In this document: piece by piece, positions 20,193 through 29,743 of the stretch
Position numbering within the stretch: position 1 is the stretch's first letter
How the letters are laid out: each line of letters starts with the position of its first letter
Origin: an uncultured Pelagibacteraceae bacterium
GTDB taxonomy: Bacteria; Pseudomonadota; Alphaproteobacteria; Pelagibacterales; Pelagibacteraceae
DNA: 64,000 bases
Assembly: GCA_902539195.1 (NCBI GenBank)
Contig: CACBHZ010000001.1
Span: 1-64,000, forward strand
Reading direction: 5' to 3'
Program-made: the position numbers and the translations under genes
The notes under the pieces: generated by a model
The model's database searches: none
Told to the model about the DNA's origin: nothing
What the model saw: the letters and a program-made list of their open reading frames with translations, nothing else

Positions 20193-21066
20193 CTGCAGGA
20201 TTTTTTAGTATGCCTTTATAAAAATCGATTCTTCTATCTCTTAAAAAAGGCCAATGCTCTCTGGCTGAATCAATTTTTTTATAGTTTATTTCACGAATTA
20301 AAATTTCTTCTTTTTTATTCCCAAGTTTTCCAATTATTTGCCCACTAGGATCTATGATCATTGAGTTTCCCCAGAATTCTATTTTCTTCTTACCTTTTTT
20401 TTCTGTTCCAACTCTATTTATAGCAACCACATAAGTACCATTTGCGATTGCGTGAGATTTTTGCATTGTTATCCAAGAGTCTAGTTGAGATTTTCCAAAT
20501 TTTTTTTTCTCTCTAGGATGCCATCCAATAGCAGTAGGGTAAAAAATTATTTGTGCACCTTTAAGTGCAGTCAATCTTGCAGCTTCCGGAAACCATTGAT
20601 CCCAACAAATTAAAGGTCCAATTTTACCAAATTTTGTTTTAACAGATTTAAAACCTAAATCTCCAGGAGTAAAATAAAATTTTTCATAATAACCAGGATC
20701 ATCTGGTATATGCATTTTTCTATATTTCGATAAAATTTTACCTTTCTCGCTAATAACGATACTAGTATTATGATAGAAGCCATGTGTTTTTTTTTCAAAT
20801 AATGAAATCATTAATACTATTTGTAAATCTTTGGCTAATTCACAAAATATTTTTGTAGTTCTGCCAGGTATTTTTTCCGCTAGCTTAAAGTTGGAATGAC
20901 TTTCTGTTTGACAAAAATAATTTGATAAAAATAGTTCTGGTACACAAATTATTTTAGCTTTTTTTGATGCTGCTTTTTTTATATTTTTAATAGCTGAATT
21001 TATATTTTTTTGAATATTATCTGAAATTTTACTTTGAATAATTCCAATTTTTACTTTTTTGATCAT
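20185..21066 (-). CDS. aguB: N-carbamoylputrescine amidase
   Basis: Nitrilase family: CVPELFLSNYFCQ, LICWDQWFPEAARL, ATAIGWHP. Confidence 0.92.
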   Translation of the reverse strand: MIKKVKIGIIQSKISDNIQKNINSAIKNIKKAASKKAKIICVPELFLSNYFCQTESHSNFKLAEKIPGRTTKIFCELAKDLQIVLMISLFEKKTHGFYHNTSIVISEKGKILSKYRKMHIPDDPGYYEKFYFTPGDLGFKSVKTKFGKIGPLICWDQWFPEAARLTALKGAQIIFYPTAIGWHPREKKKFGKSQLDSWITMQKSHAIANGTYVVAINRVGTEKKGKKKIEFWGNSMIIDPSGQIIGKLGNKKEEILIREINYKKIDSAREHWPFLRDRRIDFYKGILKNPADE

Positions 21067-21069
21067 CTA

Positions 21070-22110
21070 TCAAAATATTTTGGAAAAGTTTTTTCTGTCT
21101 CTATTTTTCCATTCTCCAGTATGATAGGCGTCACTTGCTATTAATGGTAAAACACTGGTAGCTTCAGCAAATACCATTTGTTCTTTGGTAGTATCAACCT
21201 TACCCCATGAACTTGCTTCTTTTAATGTCGAACTACTGCAAGCTCCATCTCTTGAGTCAGCAACAGTAATTTGTATTGCATATTTGTGCATATCTACATT
21301 TTTTCCCAAAAGTTCAGCACAAATTACCGTGTCTTGTATAAAGTTTTTAGGAACTCCACCACCAATCATGAATAATCCCGACCCTTTAGATTTAATTTTA
21401 ATCTCTGTTAATTCTCTAAATTCTCTAATTGAGTCTATTGTAATATGATTTTTTGGATTTCTCTCTTGATGCATGACTAATCCAAAACCTGCACTTGAGT
21501 CTGTAAATGCAGGACAGAATATAGGTACATCGTTATCAAAAGCTGTTTCAATTAAAGAACCTTTCTTTTTAGAATTAGTTTTTAGATATTTGCCAATCTC
21601 TTTAATAAATTCTCTTGATGTGTAAGACTTCGGTTCAAGTTTGTCTGCTATTTCTCCTATTGTTTTATCACAAACCTGGAGCTCCTCTTCATCGATGTAA
21701 GTATCATAAATCCTATCTATATAATTGTCTCTAAGTTCATTATCATTTTGATATTGTGATCCTTGGTAATGTTTAAATCCAAGCGCTTCAAAAAAATCCA
21801 TATCTATTATAGATGCTCCAGTTGCTACAATTGCATCTACCATGTTGTATTTAACCATATCTCTATAAATATGCATACATCCAGCGGCAGAAGTAGACCC
21901 TGCAAGAGTTAAGAATATTGTACAATCTTTATCTTTAAGCATTTCATTATATATCTTGGATGCATTAGCAGTTTCTCTTGAAACAAAAGACATTTTTTCC
22001 ATAGAAGATATAATTTTTCTAGAGTCAAAAGATGTAATATCAATATGTTCAACCTCTTTACTTAAAAAGTCTTTTTTTCTGTTATGATTAAGATTTTTTG
22101 TATCTGACAT
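21070..22110 (-). CDS. Deoxyhypusine synthase-like protein (bacterial homolog; possibly homospermidine synthase)
   Basis: DHS family: FLTLAGSTSAAGC, VDAIVATGASIIDMDF, GGGVPKNF, SDSRDGACSSSTLKEASSWGKVD (DHS-type catalytic Lys region). Confidence 0.88.
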   Translation of the reverse strand: MSDTKNLNHNRKKDFLSKEVEHIDITSFDSRKIISSMEKMSFVSRETANASKIYNEMLKDKDCTIFLTLAGSTSAAGCMHIYRDMVKYNMVDAIVATGASIIDMDFFEALGFKHYQGSQYQNDNELRDNYIDRIYDTYIDEEELQVCDKTIGEIADKLEPKSYTSREFIKEIGKYLKTNSKKKGSLIETAFDNDVPIFCPAFTDSSAGFGLVMHQERNPKNHITIDSIREFRELTEIKIKSKGSGLFMIGGGVPKNFIQDTVICAELLGKNVDMHKYAIQITVADSRDGACSSSTLKEASSWGKVDTTKEQMVFAEATSVLPLIASDAYHTGEWKNRDRKNFSKIF

Positions 22111-23288
22111 TATGCAACAAGAAACTCTTTATTTGTTTCTTTGTCATACATCGTCATTATTGGATCATCACATACTTCGTAAATACTATCAGAATAATAT
22201 CCATTAAATTGAGTTCTAAATGTCAATCCGTATGCTCCTAATTGACCTAATTCAATGTAATCACCTTCTTTAATATTATTAGGTAGTATAAAAGGTCCCT
22301 TCATATAATCCATGCTATCACATGTTGGTCCATAAAAATCAAATGAAGTCAATTTTTTTGATATAATTCTTCCACTTGTAATTATCCTTGATGGATAAAC
22401 TATATTAGGCACACCTGCATCAAATAAAGTTCCGTATGTTCCATCATTGATATATAGCTTTTGTTTTTTTCTTAAGTTTACTCTCACAATTGTCGAACCA
22501 CTTTCTGCAACAATTGCTCGACCTGGCTCACATATAATTTCTGGTTTTTTTTCTAATTTTAATTTATTTAATGAATTTTTTATTTCCTCAAAATAAGAGT
22601 CTAATGATTGAGGAACTAAGTCAGGATAGATTGTTGGAAATCCTCCACCTATATTTATAACATCTGGAACTATTTTTGTTTTTTTTATTATATATTTAAT
22701 TTCATTAATCCCTTTTGAATAGGATATTGGATGCATACATTGCGAACCCACATGAAAACTTAATCCTATTTTTTTTGCATACTGTTTTGTTAATCTATAA
22801 AGCCCTATTGCCTCAGAAGTTTGTGCGCCAAACTTTTTAGATAAATCTATTTCCGCGTGTTCATTAGAAACTGCAACTCTTACAAATAACTCTAAATCCT
22901 TAGCTTGATTAGTACTATTAAGAATTTTTATTAATTCATCTTTTGTATCTATTGAAAAAGTCTTAATATTATATTTGAAATATGCTTCGTTTATACTTTC
23001 CTTGCTTTTTACAGTATGCATGTAGGAGCATTTTGCATCTGGGCTGACACTTCTAATTGCCTCAACTTCTTTAATTGAAGCTATATCAAAATCATTAATT
23101 CCACTTTCCACGATAGTTTTTAATACTAATGGATGCGGGTTAGTTTTAACTGCATATAGTATTTTACCAGGAAATTTATTCTGAAAAAATTTAGAAGCTA
23201 TGTTTATAGAATCTCTTCTAATACAATAAACAGGTTCTGTTGGTTTCAGTTGATTTACCAATTTATCAACTGATTTAAATTTTTGCAT
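22110..23288 (-). CDS. Fold-III PLP decarboxylase (ornithine/lysine-type)
   Basis: ILYAVKTNPHPLVL Lys motif, HVGSQCM, CEPGRAIVAESG, PTCDSMDYM. Confidence 0.88.
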   Translation of the reverse strand: MQKFKSVDKLVNQLKPTEPVYCIRRDSINIASKFFQNKFPGKILYAVKTNPHPLVLKTIVESGINDFDIASIKEVEAIRSVSPDAKCSYMHTVKSKESINEAYFKYNIKTFSIDTKDELIKILNSTNQAKDLELFVRVAVSNEHAEIDLSKKFGAQTSEAIGLYRLTKQYAKKIGLSFHVGSQCMHPISYSKGINEIKYIIKKTKIVPDVINIGGGFPTIYPDLVPQSLDSYFEEIKNSLNKLKLEKKPEIICEPGRAIVAESGSTIVRVNLRKKQKLYINDGTYGTLFDAGVPNIVYPSRIITSGRIISKKLTSFDFYGPTCDSMDYMKGPFILPNNIKEGDYIELGQLGAYGLTFRTQFNGYYSDSIYEVCDDPIMTMYDKETNKEFLVA

Positions 23289-23398
23289 TTAAAGCTCCAA
23301 AAAAAATTTAACAAAAAAAACCGGCATAACTGCTATGCAAGTTTATATAAAACGAGCATTTATGCTGAAAATGAGCCAATGTAAAGTAAAAATGTACC

Positions 23399-23426
23399 CT
23401 TGAAATAATTTAGAATGTTTCCATAT
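23399..23426 (+). promoter_or_regulatory. Candidate sigma32-like promoter immediately upstream of regA
   Basis: CTTGAAA (23399-23405), N13, TTCCATAT (23419-23426); same architecture as the element before hsp20. Confidence 0.35.
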
Positions 23427-23433
23427 AAGGTCC

Positions 23434-23997
23434 ATGCCAGAAGCAGAAGTATTAAAAAAAATAACAGAATTTGAGGATAAATCTCTACTTATAGTAGATG
23501 ATGATAACCCTTTTAGAGAAAGACTAGCTCGAGCAATGGAGAAAAAGGGCTTTTCTGTTTCACAAGCAGAGGGTGTAAAAATTGGAATTGAGTCTGTGAA
23601 ATCAAAAAAACCTGCTTTTGCAGTTGTTGACTTAAGACTAAACGATGGAAACGGACTAGAAGTTGTAAAAGAAATCCAGAAAAATAACTCAGAGAGCAGA
23701 ATAGTGATGCTTACTGGTTATGGAAATATACCAACCGCAGTAGCAGCCATTAAAGAAGGTGCAATAGACTATTTAGCTAAACCAGCAGATGCAGATGACG
23801 TAGAAAAAGCACTTTTAGCTGATCCAAATAAAAAAGCTGCTCCACCAGAAAATCCAATGTCCGCTGATAGAGTTAAATGGGAACATATTCACAGAGTTTT
23901 TGAATTATGTAACAGAAATGTATCTGAGACTGCAAGAAGACTTAAAATGCATCGAAGAACACTTCAAAGAATTCTATCAAAAAGATCTCCAAGGTAA
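23434..23997 (+). CDS. regA: RegA/PrrA/ActR-type response regulator with Fis HTH
   Basis: REC domain LLIVDDDNPFRERL, FAVVDLRLNDGNGL, K105-like AKPAD; HTH NVSETARRLKMHRRTLQRILSKRSPR. Confidence 0.93.
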   Translation: MPEAEVLKKITEFEDKSLLIVDDDNPFRERLARAMEKKGFSVSQAEGVKIGIESVKSKKPAFAVVDLRLNDGNGLEVVKEIQKNNSESRIVMLTGYGNIPTAVAAIKEGAIDYLAKPADADDVEKALLADPNKKAAPPENPMSADRVKWEHIHRVFELCNRNVSETARRLKMHRRTLQRILSKRSPR

Positions 23998-23999
23998 TT

Positions 24000-24551
24000 C
24001 TAAATATATTTTCTAAGTTTAATAATTTTATTAACTAAAGCTGTTAGTAATAATATCTTAAATAATTCAGCATAAAGAAATGGGTAAACACCAAATTCTA
24101 ATATTGGTTTATCCCAACCGATTAAATTTCCAAGCCACAAAATACCCAAAATATATATTACTGATGTTGAAATTATAATTTTTAAAAAATTTAATATATG
24201 GTTTTTATCGTATGTAAATATGCCTGCTATCAGACATGCAAATATAAAACCTATTAAATATCCCATTGTGGGACCAACAAAATAAGCTAATCCTATTCCT
24301 TTCTCTGGAGAGTTAGAAAATACTGGTAATCCCATTATTCCTTCTATCAAATAAAAAACTACCGAAAGTACCCCGACTTTATATCCAAAGGAAATTCCTA
24401 AAAACAAAACTATAAATGTTTGCATAGTCATAGGAACTGGATAAAAAGGTATTTTAATTTTTGCAGATATTGTCAATAAAATAGAACCTATTAATGCAAA
24501 TATTGTGATTTTAATTATTTTATTATTAGAAATTGAATTTACTAATTCCAT
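24000..24551 (-). CDS. bioY: Biotin transporter BioY
   Basis: BioY family: KIPFYPVPMTMQTFIVLFLG, YLIEGIMGLPVFS, GPTMGYLIGF. Confidence 0.92.
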   Translation of the reverse strand: MELVNSISNNKIIKITIFALIGSILLTISAKIKIPFYPVPMTMQTFIVLFLGISFGYKVGVLSVVFYLIEGIMGLPVFSNSPEKGIGLAYFVGPTMGYLIGFIFACLIAGIFTYDKNHILNFLKIIISTSVIYILGILWLGNLIGWDKPILEFGVYPFLYAELFKILLLTALVNKIIKLRKYI

Positions 24552-24651
24552 TAGCTTTAAATTACTATTTTAATAAAGTTTAATCCACTAATATTTATTA
24601 ACAGGATGTTTTATTCTTACTATAATACTTCAATTTATTATAAATTAAATT

Positions 24652-27417
24652 ATGGGTAAAATTAAAAAAACAGATCATTTCTATCTTATTGATGGGTCCG
24701 GATACATATTTAGAGCCTATTATGCATTACCACCATTAACACGAAAAAGTGATGGTTTGCCAGTAGGAGCGGTAAGTGGATTTTGTAACATGCTGTTTAA
24801 ATTATTAGAGGACTCTAAATCTAGCGAAAATTTAGAAAAACCAACTCATTTTGCAGTAATCTTTGACTCTGCAAGAAAGAATTTTAGAAACGAAATATAT
24901 TCAGATTACAAAGGAAATAGGTCTGATGCTCCCGATGATCTTATTCCACAATTCGATTATATTAGAAAGTCAGTATTAGCATTCAATTTACCCTCTATAG
25001 AAATGTTAAACTATGAGGCTGATGATTTGATAGCCACCTATGTAGAGCAAATATTAAAAGAAGGTGCCAAGGTTACAATTGTATCATCTGACAAAGATTT
25101 AATGCAACTTTTCAAAAAAAAGGTTCGTATATACGATCCAATGAAGAATAAATTTATATCTAATGATGATGTAATCAATAAATTTGGGGTTGGTCCGGAT
25201 AAAGTAATTGATGTTCAATCACTAGCAGGGGATAGTACAGACAATGTGCCTGGCGTTCCAGGTATTGGTGTAAAAACAGCAGCAGAATTAATTAAGGAAT
25301 ATGGAAATTTAGAAAATCTTCTCAAAAACGCAAATAAAATAAAACAGAACAAAAGAAGAGAAACACTTTTAGAAAATAAAGATAAGGCTCTGGTAAGTAA
25401 AAAACTGGTCACATTAAAAAATGATGTTCCGGTGAAAGACAAATTAACTGACTTTGTTCTAAAAAAAGTAGACGTAGATAAGTTATACAATTTTTTGAGA
25501 GAAATGGAATTTAATAGGTTATTGAGTTCGGCAATTTCGACGTATGGTCAATCCAAATTTAGTGATGAAATAGAAGTCAAAAAAGAAACATCTAAAATAT
25601 CAAAAGATAAATATGTTTTGATAAAAAATTTATCTGAAATAAAAGATTGGATGCAAGAAGCCGAAGAAGCTGGTGAATTTTCTATTGATACTGAAACAGA
25701 CTCTCTTGATCCACATCAGGCAAATTTAGTTGGTATCTCAATTTCTAGCAAAATAGGTAAAGCTTGTTACATTCCAACAGGTCATATTGATAAAAATAAT
25801 CTAAATGAAAAAGATGTTTTGAGAATTTTAAAACCATATTTAGAGGATAAAAGTTTAAAAAAAATTGGGCAGAATATTAAATTCGATTACATAATATTTC
25901 ATAAAAGGGATATAGATATTCAAAGCATGGAAGATACAATGTTGATGTCATATGTTTTAGATGCCGGAAAAAATAGACATAACATGGACACCCTTTCAGA
26001 TATTCATCTAGGTCACAAAACAATTAAATATAAAGATCTTGTTGGATCTGGAAAAAAAGAAATTAAATTCAGTCAAGTAGAGTTAAATATTGCAAAAGAT
26101 TATGCGGCAGAAGATGCCGATATAACTTACCGTTTATATAAAATATTTCTGAAATCGCTTAAATCAGAAAAATTACTTAATATTTATGAAATTTTCGAAA
26201 AACCTTTAATTAAAATTTTAGCATCAATGGAAATTAATGGCATAAAATTGGATAATAATTTTCTTAAAAAATTATCTGTTAAGTTTGAAAAAAAACTTCA
26301 AGATTTAGAAAAACAAATTTTTAAAATTTCAAAAAAAAAATTTAATATTGCATCGACTAAACAGTTGGGTGAAATAATGTATAATGACCTCAAAATTGCG
26401 TCGCTAAAAAAGACTAAAAAAGGTAGTTTTGCAACTGGTGCAGCAGTTCTAGAGGATTTAGCTTACAAAGGGAATGAATTTCCTAAGTTGGTTTTAGAAT
26501 GGAGGCAATCTAGTAAATTAAAAAATACGTATTCAGATTCTTTGCCAGAGCATTTAAATCCCAATACAAAAAGAGTGCATACATCTTTTTTGTTAGCAGC
26601 AACTACAACAGGTAGACTTGCATCCAGTGATCCAAATTTACAAAATATTCCTATTAAAACTGAGGAGGGCAAAGATATTCGTAAAGCCTTCATTTCAGAA
26701 AAAAATAAAAAACTTATATCAGCAGACTATAATCAGATCGAAATGAGAATTTTGGCTGATCTAGCTGATGTAAAAGAACTAAAAAAAGCTTTTAAAAATA
26801 ATGAGGATATTCACTCATTAACCGCTAGCCAAGTTTTTGGTGCAGATATAAAAAAAATTGATGCTGATATGAGGAGAAAAGCGAAAGCTATTAATTTTGG
26901 AATAATTTATGGAATATCTCAATATGGTTTGGCTAAACAAATTGGCGTATCAAACAATGAAGCCGAAGAATTTCTAAATTCATATTTTATTAAATTTCCA
27001 GAAATTAAAGAATACATGAATAACACAATTAAATTCTGTAGAAAAAGTGGATATGTAAGAAATATTTTTGGTCGAAAAACTCATATTCCTGGAATCAATG
27101 ACAAAAATTTTAATATTAGAAATTTTCAAGAAAGGGCAGCTATAAATGCACCCATCCAAGGATCTGCATCAGAAATAATGCGACTTGCCATGATTAGAAT
27201 CAACGATGAGCTTGATACTAAGAAAACAAATGAATTTAATATGCTGCTTCAAATTCACGATGAATTGATTTTTGAGGTAATTGATAATGGTACTAAATCT
27301 GCTTCTAAAAAGATTAAAGATATTATGACAAGTGTGAAAGATAGTGATTTGCATTCATTTTCAATACCATTATCGGTAGATGTAAACATAGGTGATAACT
27401 GGGGAGAGCTTCATTAA
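24652..27417 (+). CDS. polA: DNA polymerase I
   Basis: 5'-exo (YLIDGSGYIFRAYYA), 3'-exo (FSIDTETDSLD), Pol A motifs (SADYNQIEMRI, RRKAKAINFGIIYG, LLQIHDELIFEV). Confidence 0.97.
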   Translation: MGKIKKTDHFYLIDGSGYIFRAYYALPPLTRKSDGLPVGAVSGFCNMLFKLLEDSKSSENLEKPTHFAVIFDSARKNFRNEIYSDYKGNRSDAPDDLIPQFDYIRKSVLAFNLPSIEMLNYEADDLIATYVEQILKEGAKVTIVSSDKDLMQLFKKKVRIYDPMKNKFISNDDVINKFGVGPDKVIDVQSLAGDSTDNVPGVPGIGVKTAAELIKEYGNLENLLKNANKIKQNKRRETLLENKDKALVSKKLVTLKNDVPVKDKLTDFVLKKVDVDKLYNFLREMEFNRLLSSAISTYGQSKFSDEIEVKKETSKISKDKYVLIKNLSEIKDWMQEAEEAGEFSIDTETDSLDPHQANLVGISISSKIGKACYIPTGHIDKNNLNEKDVLRILKPYLEDKSLKKIGQNIKFDYIIFHKRDIDIQSMEDTMLMSYVLDAGKNRHNMDTLSDIHLGHKTIKYKDLVGSGKKEIKFSQVELNIAKDYAAEDADITYRLYKIFLKSLKSEKLLNIYEIFEKPLIKILASMEINGIKLDNNFLKKLSVKFEKKLQDLEKQIFKISKKKFNIASTKQLGEIMYNDLKIASLKKTKKGSFATGAAVLEDLAYKGNEFPKLVLEWRQSSKLKNTYSDSLPEHLNPNTKRVHTSFLLAATTTGRLASSDPNLQNIPIKTEEGKDIRKAFISEKNKKLISADYNQIEMRILADLADVKELKKAFKNNEDIHSLTASQVFGADIKKIDADMRRKAKAINFGIIYGISQYGLAKQIGVSNNEAEEFLNSYFIKFPEIKEYMNNTIKFCRKSGYVRNIFGRKTHIPGINDKNFNIRNFQERAAINAPIQGSASEIMRLAMIRINDELDTKKTNEFNMLLQIHDELIFEVIDNGTKSASKKIKDIMTSVKDSDLHSFSIPLSVDVNIGDNWGELH

Positions 27418-27468
27418 TAAACATTTAATTGCCCAATTTTAAACATTTTAGTATTTTTATAGTTAAAC

Positions 27469-28167
27469 ATGAAACAAACAATTGCCCTTGTTGATGATGA
27501 TAGAAATATATTAACTAGTTTAAGTATTGCTTTAGAAAAAGAGGGTTTTAATATTCAAACTTATTTGGATGGAGAAAGTGCCTTAATAGGTTTGTCAAGA
27601 AATCCCCCAGACCTTGCAGTTATAGATATTAAAATGCCAAGAATGGATGGAGAAGAATTATTAAAAAAATTGAGAAAAAAAACATCTATGCCTGTTATAT
27701 TTTTAACTTCAAAAGATGAAGAGGTGGATGAGCTTTTAGGATTAAAACTAGGAGCGGATGATTTTGTAAAAAAATCAGGTGGCTTTTCAACTAAAGTTCT
27801 TATTGAAAGAATTCGTGTCCAACTTAGAAAAAAAGATAATAATTTAGAGGATAATAGAAATATAATTTCACATGGAAAATTAAAACTTGATCCTTCACAG
27901 CTAGAGTGTGAATGGGATGGCAAGCAATTACCAGATAAATTAACAACAACAGAATTCTTAATTGTAAAGGAATTAGCAAAAAGACCTGGAATTATTAAAG
28001 AAAGATCTCAATTAATGGATGTTGCTTATAGAGAAGACACAGATATTGAAGATAGAACAATAGATAGTCACGTAAAAAGGATTAGAAAAAAGTTTAAAAA
28101 AGTAGATAATAACTTTTCAGCGATAGAAACCAGATATGGTAGTGGTTATCGTTGGAATGTTAAATAA
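27469..28167 (+). CDS. chvI: ChvI-type OmpR-family response regulator
   Basis: ALVDDDRNILTSLSIALEKEGF, winged-helix C-terminus; paired with HK. Confidence 0.9.
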   Translation: MKQTIALVDDDRNILTSLSIALEKEGFNIQTYLDGESALIGLSRNPPDLAVIDIKMPRMDGEELLKKLRKKTSMPVIFLTSKDEEVDELLGLKLGADDFVKKSGGFSTKVLIERIRVQLRKKDNNLEDNRNIISHGKLKLDPSQLECEWDGKQLPDKLTTTEFLIVKELAKRPGIIKERSQLMDVAYREDTDIEDRTIDSHVKRIRKKFKKVDNNFSAIETRYGSGYRWNVK

Positions 28168-29699
28168 TGGCTACTTCAAAATCTAATAATCAATCTATTT
28201 TAAAAAAATTCTTAGTTATCAACTTTATTGTTTTTTTGGTGATAGGTGTATTAACTTTATTTTACCTTAACACGGTAAAACCCACACTCATTAAAAATAA
28301 AACTGCTTCGCATATAAAAATTATTGATAATACAACAGAAAATATTGATCGTTTAAAAATAAATTTCTCAACTGAAGATATTAGAGAGTTTCTGTTTTCC
28401 ACTAAATTTTTATTTCAAAGTATAGATAGAGTACAGATATTTGATAGTGAATTTAATCTATTAGGAGATACCGACACATTAGACTTAGATCCAAATGCTT
28501 TCTCACGAAGTCTAAACATAATTGAAATGAGTGACTTGAATAATAAAAGTATTCAAAATAAGAATTTGGAAGAGAGTAATAAAAGCTTTGAAAGTAAAGA
28601 AATATTTGAAGATTTAAAAAAGTACTCATATTCATCAGATTATGGAAAACCGTTAACTTACTCTAAAGAAAACTATGATCAATTTTTATTAGTAACTGTT
28701 AAAAATGTAGTTAGTGAAAACAAAACAATGGGGTATTTAGCTATTACTGAAAATGCCAATGAAATAAAAGTTGCAATAGATGAAAGAAGAAATTTTATAA
28801 TCAGAACTGCTTTGCTTGTCGCATTAGTAATTTTAATTTTTTCATATGTATTAAATAGATATTTCTTAAAACCAATTAAAAATTTGGTTCAATATACAAA
28901 TATTATAAAAAACAAAAGTAAGGAAAAGACCAATATTGGAAATATAAAAAAAAGAAATGACGAATTGGGAAAATTATCAAATTCTCTTGATGAAATGACT
29001 AATGAATTAAACAAAAGAATTACTACAGCAGAAAATTATTCAACAGATCTTTTGCATGAAATCAGAAATCCTTTAGCATCTCTAAAAAGTGCCTCTGAGA
29101 TAATTTCTGAAACAAATGATAAATCTCAAAGAAACAAATTAATTAATATAGTATCACATGACGTAGAGAGAATTGAAAGATTAATAACTGATTACTCTCA
29201 AATGCTAAGAGATGAGGCTGCAATTTCCTCTGAGAAAATGCAAAAATTAAATTTAAAAGAGATTGCTCAATCTGTTGTTGACGATTTTAACAGTATCTAT
29301 GAAACAAAAAAATCGATTGGAATTAAATTGAAATCTAATGGAATTAAAAATTATAGTATCTTAGGGATAGAAAATAGAATTGAACAAATTATTGCAAACT
29401 TATTAGAAAACTCAATTTCTTTTAGTGAAAATAATCAAGAAATTACCGTTGAAATATCAAAAGATAAAAATGACAAAATTAAATTAGTTGTCGTTGATCA
29501 GGGATCTGGATTTAGTGAAAAGGATACAAATAAGATATTTAATAGATTTTATAGTAATAGACCTGAAAACTTTGGAGAACATTCGGGTTTGGGATTAAAT
29601 ATAGTCAAAAATTTAGTTGAAATTCATGGTGGTGAAATCAACGCATCTAATAATAAAGATAAAGGGGCAAGAATTGAAATAATTTTCCCAGAAGCATAA
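28167..29699 (+). CDS. chvG: ChvG-type sensor histidine kinase
   Basis: HAMP, DLLHEIRNPLASLKSASE H-box, N/G boxes (NLLENSISFS, GSGFSEKD, GLGLNIVKNLVEIHGG). Confidence 0.9.
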   Translation: MATSKSNNQSILKKFLVINFIVFLVIGVLTLFYLNTVKPTLIKNKTASHIKIIDNTTENIDRLKINFSTEDIREFLFSTKFLFQSIDRVQIFDSEFNLLGDTDTLDLDPNAFSRSLNIIEMSDLNNKSIQNKNLEESNKSFESKEIFEDLKKYSYSSDYGKPLTYSKENYDQFLLVTVKNVVSENKTMGYLAITENANEIKVAIDERRNFIIRTALLVALVILIFSYVLNRYFLKPIKNLVQYTNIIKNKSKEKTNIGNIKKRNDELGKLSNSLDEMTNELNKRITTAENYSTDLLHEIRNPLASLKSASEIISETNDKSQRNKLINIVSHDVERIERLITDYSQMLRDEAAISSEKMQKLNLKEIAQSVVDDFNSIYETKKSIGIKLKSNGIKNYSILGIENRIEQIIANLLENSISFSENNQEITVEISKDKNDKIKLVVVDQGSGFSEKDTNKIFNRFYSNRPENFGEHSGLGLNIVKNLVEIHGGEINASNNKDKGARIEIIFPEA

Positions 29700-29743
29700 A
29701 TCTTTGTTGATATATTAAGTGAAATTGTTAAAAGCCTCTTTCT

